Below are positions 16,301-20,000 of a stretch of 20,000 nt of DNA, piece by piece. The notes under the pieces are model-generated. The model searched no databases. It was given only the letters and a program-made list of their open reading frames with translations, and was not told the DNA's origin. The DNA comes from Stramonita haemastoma (taxonomy: Eukaryota; Mollusca; Gastropoda; Neogastropoda; Muricidae), in contig CM060326.1 in assembly GCA_030674155.1 (NCBI GenBank), positions 18,684,971 to 18,704,970 on the forward strand, written 5' to 3'. Numbering within the stretch: the stretch's first letter is position 1; each line of letters begins with the position of its first letter. Made by a program: the position numbers and the translations under genes.

Positions 16301-16741
16301 TCAAAACCCTTTCCCACACATATCAAAATCACCAGAACATTTCCATAAAAACACTTCATGCCACTTAGCCCCAAGCGATACACTCAGAAGGCAAACACTA
16401 TCCCAGATCGCTTTGAGCGAAGGCAACACACGATGATTTGGCGCCTGACCTTTCCTAGGTTTGGCTATCGCAGATCGGTTCAAAGTTTGCCCCACATAAT
16501 CTTCAAACTCCATAAACTTAGCCAGCGAGTCCCAGACAAACCGTGGCCTTTGAAGTAGATTAAACGTGAGGGAATCATGATCATTGGTAAGTGATTTTAC
16601 CGTCCACGTGTTTTGTTCCAAGCTTGTAATGATAATGTCTTTAAAAGAGAATTCATCTTCATGCTGCGGCAGTACAAACACTAGCGGGCAAGCACCATTA
16701 TTAGGTTTGACTGGTTTTAGGGGTGGTAAATGTTTTTTCAA
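16301..16741 (-). CDS. Unidentified open frame, 146 codons, no AUG start
   Basis: The minus-strand frame from 16741 to the stop at 16301 is not low complexity and has a protein-like residue mix (for example WDSLAKFMEFEDYVGQTLNR). It opens with TTG, and the first in-frame ATG is the Met of MEFEDY. If real, it would therefore be an exon or a fragment. I recognise no family, domain, signal peptide or membrane segment. No clear splice acceptor is evident at the upstream edge. It could be a chance frame or a decayed repeat-encoded protein. Confidence 0.2.
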   Translation of the reverse strand: MKKHLPPLKPVKPNNGACPLVFVLPQHEDEFSFKDIIITSLEQNTWTVKSLTNDHDSLTFNLLQRPRFVWDSLAKFMEFEDYVGQTLNRSAIAKPRKGQAPNHRVLPSLKAIWDSVCLLSVSLGAKWHEVFLWKCSGDFDMCGKGF

Positions 16742-17480
16742 TCAAAGCTTGTTTGACTAGACTTGAAAGAAGTTCTCTTTTGACAAGTTTTGAAATATAT
16801 ATATATGAGTCATCAAAATAGTTCCCTACCTTTGACTTCATTTATCTTTTCTTGCTTTATACAATGTTTCTGCACCTTCCTCCAACATCCGTTTTTACTT
16901 AGAAAAATAGCACAAAAAAGAAAACAACAAAAAAACAACAAAAATATTATAAAATCAACCAAGCTTTAAAGTAACACTTTAAGAGTGCGATTTTTTAAAA
17001 ATCAAACACTTTTGCCTCTTTGTTAATATATCTTTCTTTACAGCGCGGTTTAAAAGCAAACTTAAAAACGTTGACGGTGAAAACTTCAACCCTGCTAGGC
17101 CTTTTTGCAATTTGAATATAATCAAAATGACAGGCAGCAAAATGTAAAGATTATTTCACGCAGGCGAGACATGATTAGATGCAGGTCGTTTCACCAGCCA
17201 TTTTCCCGTTCCACCAAATCTCATAAGCAAGGGGAACACACTCTTTCCTTTCATCCCCACAAATCGAATAAAACGGTTCCTGTTTAAAATTTCATCCCGT
17301 CGGCCATAGCGCAGGCACGTGGTATCCGGTTCTGCGCAGTGCACTGGAAGCTGTCTGTTTTTCTCTCCCTTGATGTGTCTGCGTGCTGACGCACTGTCCT
17401 CGTCATCCAAGGGAGATAAAATTGATTTTATTTTCAGTTTGTGTTAAATCATTATAACGAAGAGAAGGAAAGAAGGGCTG
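16742..17480. other. AT-rich spacer without a supported gene
   Basis: It contains (TA)n at about 16795-16805 and an AAC/AAA-rich stretch near 16915-16945. Short open frames at 17105-17287 (plus) and 17156-17410 (minus) overlap each other. Neither has both an ATG and coding character. AAGGGAGATAA occurs at about 17409-17419 and also at about 13647-13657. Confidence 0.4.
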
Positions 17481-17499
17481 GATGTACTCTTACTCTTTG

Positions 17500-17617
17500 G
17501 CTGTCTCTGTTTCTGTGTCTCTGTCTACGTCTGTCTCTCTCTCTCTGTCTGTCTCTATTTGTCTGCCTATCTGCCTTCGTACCTGCCTGCCTGCCTGTCT
17601 ATCTGTCTGTCTGTCTG

Positions 17618-17693
<76 letters not shown>
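17500..17693. repeat. (CTGT)n/(CTGC)n then (CT)n
   Basis: Degenerate CTGT/CTGC tetramers (about 17500-17618) run into about 37 CT dinucleotides (17619-17693). The same order recurs at 17838-18013. Confidence 0.95.
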
Positions 17694-18175
<482 letters not shown>

Positions 18176-18260
18176 TTCTGTCTGTCTGTCTGTTTCTGTC
18201 TCTGTCTCTCCCTGTCTCTCTGTCTCTGTCTCTCTCTCTCACTCACTCTCTCTCTGTGTG
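18176..18260. repeat. (CTGT)n/(CTCT)n degenerate tract
   Basis: This third CTGT/CT tract follows the second copy of the 329-bp unit, as expected if the tract is part of that unit. Confidence 0.9.
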
Positions 18261-18404
18261 CACTGCCATGGAGACAGGACGAGAAAAAGAACAAAACAGA
18301 AAGACAGGGATAGAAAAGAGGGACTTCCTAGCACAGGATTTTTTTTTTACAGAAGGTGAGAGAAAGCTATTTATACTGACAGGCACCCTTGGCATCCACA
18401 CATA

Positions 18405-18428
18405 GGGGGGGGGGGGGGGGGGGGGGGG
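18405..18428. repeat. G24 homopolymer
   Basis: Twenty-four consecutive G residues. It can form a G-quadruplex, and its length may be an assembly estimate. Confidence 0.9.
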
Positions 18429-18680
18429 AGAGGCCGGTCCAGTCTTTGATCTTCCGCGTCTTGTTCTTCCCTCTGTCTGCTGATGCCTCTTCTATTCTTC
18501 CGTGAGGTGTGTGTGCCCTGTGACATTACAAAGCGCTTTTAATCCTATCACACCACAGCTATGACTTCAGACATCCTGCATGCCACCTAGGCCACTGTCT
18601 GGACAGAGATGAAGCGGACGGTAGCTCTGAGACTGCCAGAAACCCATGGGAAAGAAAAAGCAGACTCCTCCCCCCTCCCC
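18429..18680. other. Unannotated spacer
   Basis: Mixed sequence with no gene or recognised repeat. Confidence 0.4.
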
Positions 18681-18968
18681 ACACACATACACACGCGCGC
18701 GCGCACACACTCACTCACACACATGGACACAGAGAGACAGACAGACACACACAGACACACAGACACGCAGACAGACACACATACATTTATTGTGTGTGTG
18801 TTAGTGTATGTCTCTGTGTGTGTTTGTGTTTGCGCGCGCGCACGCGCGAGCGTTCGAGCGTGTGTGAATATGTGTGTGAGTACGCGCGTACGCCTGTGTC
18901 TGTCTATCTGTCTGCCTGTCTGTCTGTACGTGTCTTTGTGTTCATGTATGTGCGTGCGTGCGTGCATA
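18681..18968. repeat. Compound CA/CAGA/GT/GTCT/GTGC microsatellite
   Basis: CA and GCGC units (18681-18725) are followed by CAGA/CACA units to about 18782. GT and GCGC units come next (18790-18850), then GTCT (18895-18930) and GTGC units. A (CA)-type half faces a (GT)-type half around 18785-18790, forming an imperfect inverted repeat. Confidence 0.88.
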
Positions 18969-19054
18969 CATCGTGTAAGGATGGAAGGAGGGGGGGAGGG
19001 GGTCGAAGAATCGGTGCAAAATAAAAGAGGGATAGTTGAACACCAGAAGATGTG

Positions 19055-19145
19055 ACCAAAACAAAACGAAACGAAACGAAACGAAGCAAAACAAAACAAT
19101 ACAATACAATACAAAACAATACAATACAATACAATACAATACAAA
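19055..19145. repeat. Pentanucleotide array: (AAACG)n then (AATAC)n
   Basis: About five AAACG-type units change into about 11 AATAC-type units with a few AAAAC units between. The minus-strand Cys/Ile/Val/Leu open frame here is an artefact. Confidence 0.95.
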
Positions 19146-19313
19146 GCTAAAAAGCCTGCGTGAGGTTTTCAAGGACTGAAGGTGTGTGTACAAATAAAGA
19201 TGAATGATTCTGCACTGGTGACTGCTCTGATCACTGGCATGCCACACACTTAAATTTCACTGTCTGACTGTCTGCCTGTCTGTCCCTGCCTTTTTCGCCT
19301 GCTACAGCAACTG

Positions 19314-19516
19314 GTAGTGTAGTGTAGTGTAGTGTAGTGTAGTGTAGTGTAGTGTAGTGTAGTGTAGTGTAGTGTAGTGTAGTGTAGTGTAGTGTGGTGT
19401 GGTGTGGTGTGGTGTGGTGTGGTGTGGTGTGGTGTGGTGTGGTGTGGTGTGTATGTATGTATGTATGTATGTATGTATGTATGTATGTATGTATGTATGT
19501 ATGTATGTATGTATGT
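19314..19516. repeat. Three-stage array: (TAGTG)n, (TGGTG)n, (TATG)n
   Basis: Sixteen or so perfect TAGTG units end at about 19393. About 11 TGGTG units follow to about 19449, then about 16 GTAT tetramers to about 19516. Boundaries are sharp and units within each block are essentially identical. Confidence 0.95.
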
Positions 19517-19811
19517 GTGTGTGCCTGTGCCTGTCTGTGTCTATCTGTGTGCCTGTCCGTCTGTACGTATCCGCGTGTTCATGTAAATGCGTGCTTGTAT
19601 GCATCGTGTAAGGATGGAAAGAGGAGGAGGCGGGTGAAAGAATCAGTGCAAAATAAAAAAAAGAGGGACAGTTGAAAATCGGAAGATGTGACCAAAACAA
19701 TACAAAACTAAACTACACTAGACAAAGCAAAACAAAGCTAAAAGCCTGCGTGAGGTTGTCAAGGACCGAGGGTGTGTGTACAAATAAAGATGAGTGACGT
19801 ATCTCTATCTG

Positions 19812-19812
19812 T

Positions 19813-19846
<34 letters not shown>

Positions 19847-19906
19847 ACCTGCCTACCTGCCTACCTGCATACCTGCCTGCCTGCCTACCTGCCTGCCTGC
19901 ATGCCT
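19812..19906. repeat. (CCTG)n with CCTA and CATG variants
   Basis: About 24 tetramers, mostly CTGC, with regularly spaced CTAC variants in the second half. Confidence 0.95.
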
Positions 19907-19915
19907 TATCATTGC

Positions 19916-19978
19916 ATCCATTATAACGACAAGTGCCCTTCAGGGATGATTAATAAAGTATTTTGACTTGATTTGACT
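19916..19978 (+). mobile_element. 3' end and tail of an unidentified retroelement
   Basis: TTATAACGACAAGTGCC, then CAGGGATGATTAATAAAGTA, leads into TTTTGACTTGATTTGACTTG, an imperfect repeat tail of TTGACT/TTGATT type. The arrangement is that of a SINE or LINE 3' terminus. The rest of the element is not recognisable behind the CCTG array. Confidence 0.45.
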
Positions 19979-20000
19979 TGACTAACAACAACAATAATAA

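Larger units (their letters stand above)
18896..19796. repeat. Duplication of a roughly 0.6-kb unit (copies about 18896-19204 and 19534-19794)
   Basis: Shared blocks in order are: CATCGTGTAAGGATGGAA (about 18969 and 19602), GTGCAAAATAAAA, AGATGTGACCAAAACAA, AAAGCCTGCGTGAGGTT (about 19151 and 19741), and GGTGTGTGTACAAATAAAGA. The offset is 633 bases at the first block and 590 at the last, because a pentanucleotide array expanded in copy 1 (19060-19145) and not in copy 2. Confidence 0.9.

Noticed and set aside
19392..19586. Cys/Val/Met-rich plus-strand open frames over the TGGTG and TATG arrays
   Set aside because: All three frames are open because of the repeat units, and the residues simply mirror those units.

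Overview
This window looks like non-coding, repeat-saturated DNA from an animal nuclear genome. I infer a mollusc, most likely a marine gastropod. The reasons are a tRNA-headed SINE of a type I associate with caenogastropod genomes, a metazoan APE-type non-LTR retrotransposon (LINE), and very dense simple repeats. No intact single-copy host gene can be supported. The species is not identifiable from the sequence alone.

Layout. Positions 1-735 hold AT-rich sequence plus a C16/(TC)17 tract. At 735-1045 lies copy A of a dispersed unit, called here the 'CRE module'. Positions 1114-7034 are a nearly full-length LINE on the minus strand. It has a coiled-coil/RRM-like ORF1, an apurinic-type endonuclease, a reverse transcriptase, a C-terminal CCHC motif and a 3' tail of four AACTCAG heptamers. 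Its coding region is interrupted only twice in about 5.4 kb. One interruption is an in-frame UAG between ORF1 and the endonuclease ORF, which has no AUG before its catalytic core. The other is a one-base frame break inside the reverse transcriptase. Positions 7768-8157 are a minus-strand tRNA-derived SINE. Positions 8771-10151 are a 1.4 kb GT-rich minisatellite.

Positions 10640-14725 hold four more CRE modules (B, C, D, E) in the same orientation, 1.06-1.29 kb apart. Copy C is split by a SINE whose head joins a tRNA-like half to a 5S-rRNA-like half. Read on the minus strand, copies A, B, C and E carry TGACGTCA-like boxes, then an ATTGG-like box (exact only in A and B), then a conserved GTAAGTG splice-donor-like site. 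The simplest reading is a duplicated promoter plus first exon, or the regulatory 5' part of an unknown repeat family.

Positions 14730-20000 are mostly microsatellites. They include a 329-bp duplication (around 17694-18175), a roughly 0.6-kb duplication (around 18896-19796) and a sharp three-stage TAGTG/TGGTG/TATG tract. There is also one weak unidentified open frame (16301-16741) and SINE or LINE debris.

The genes present belong to one mobile element. ORF1p would coat the LINE RNA. The ORF2 endonuclease would nick target DNA, and the reverse transcriptase would copy the RNA there (target-primed reverse transcription). The SINEs probably depend on some LINE's machinery, but nothing here shows which one.
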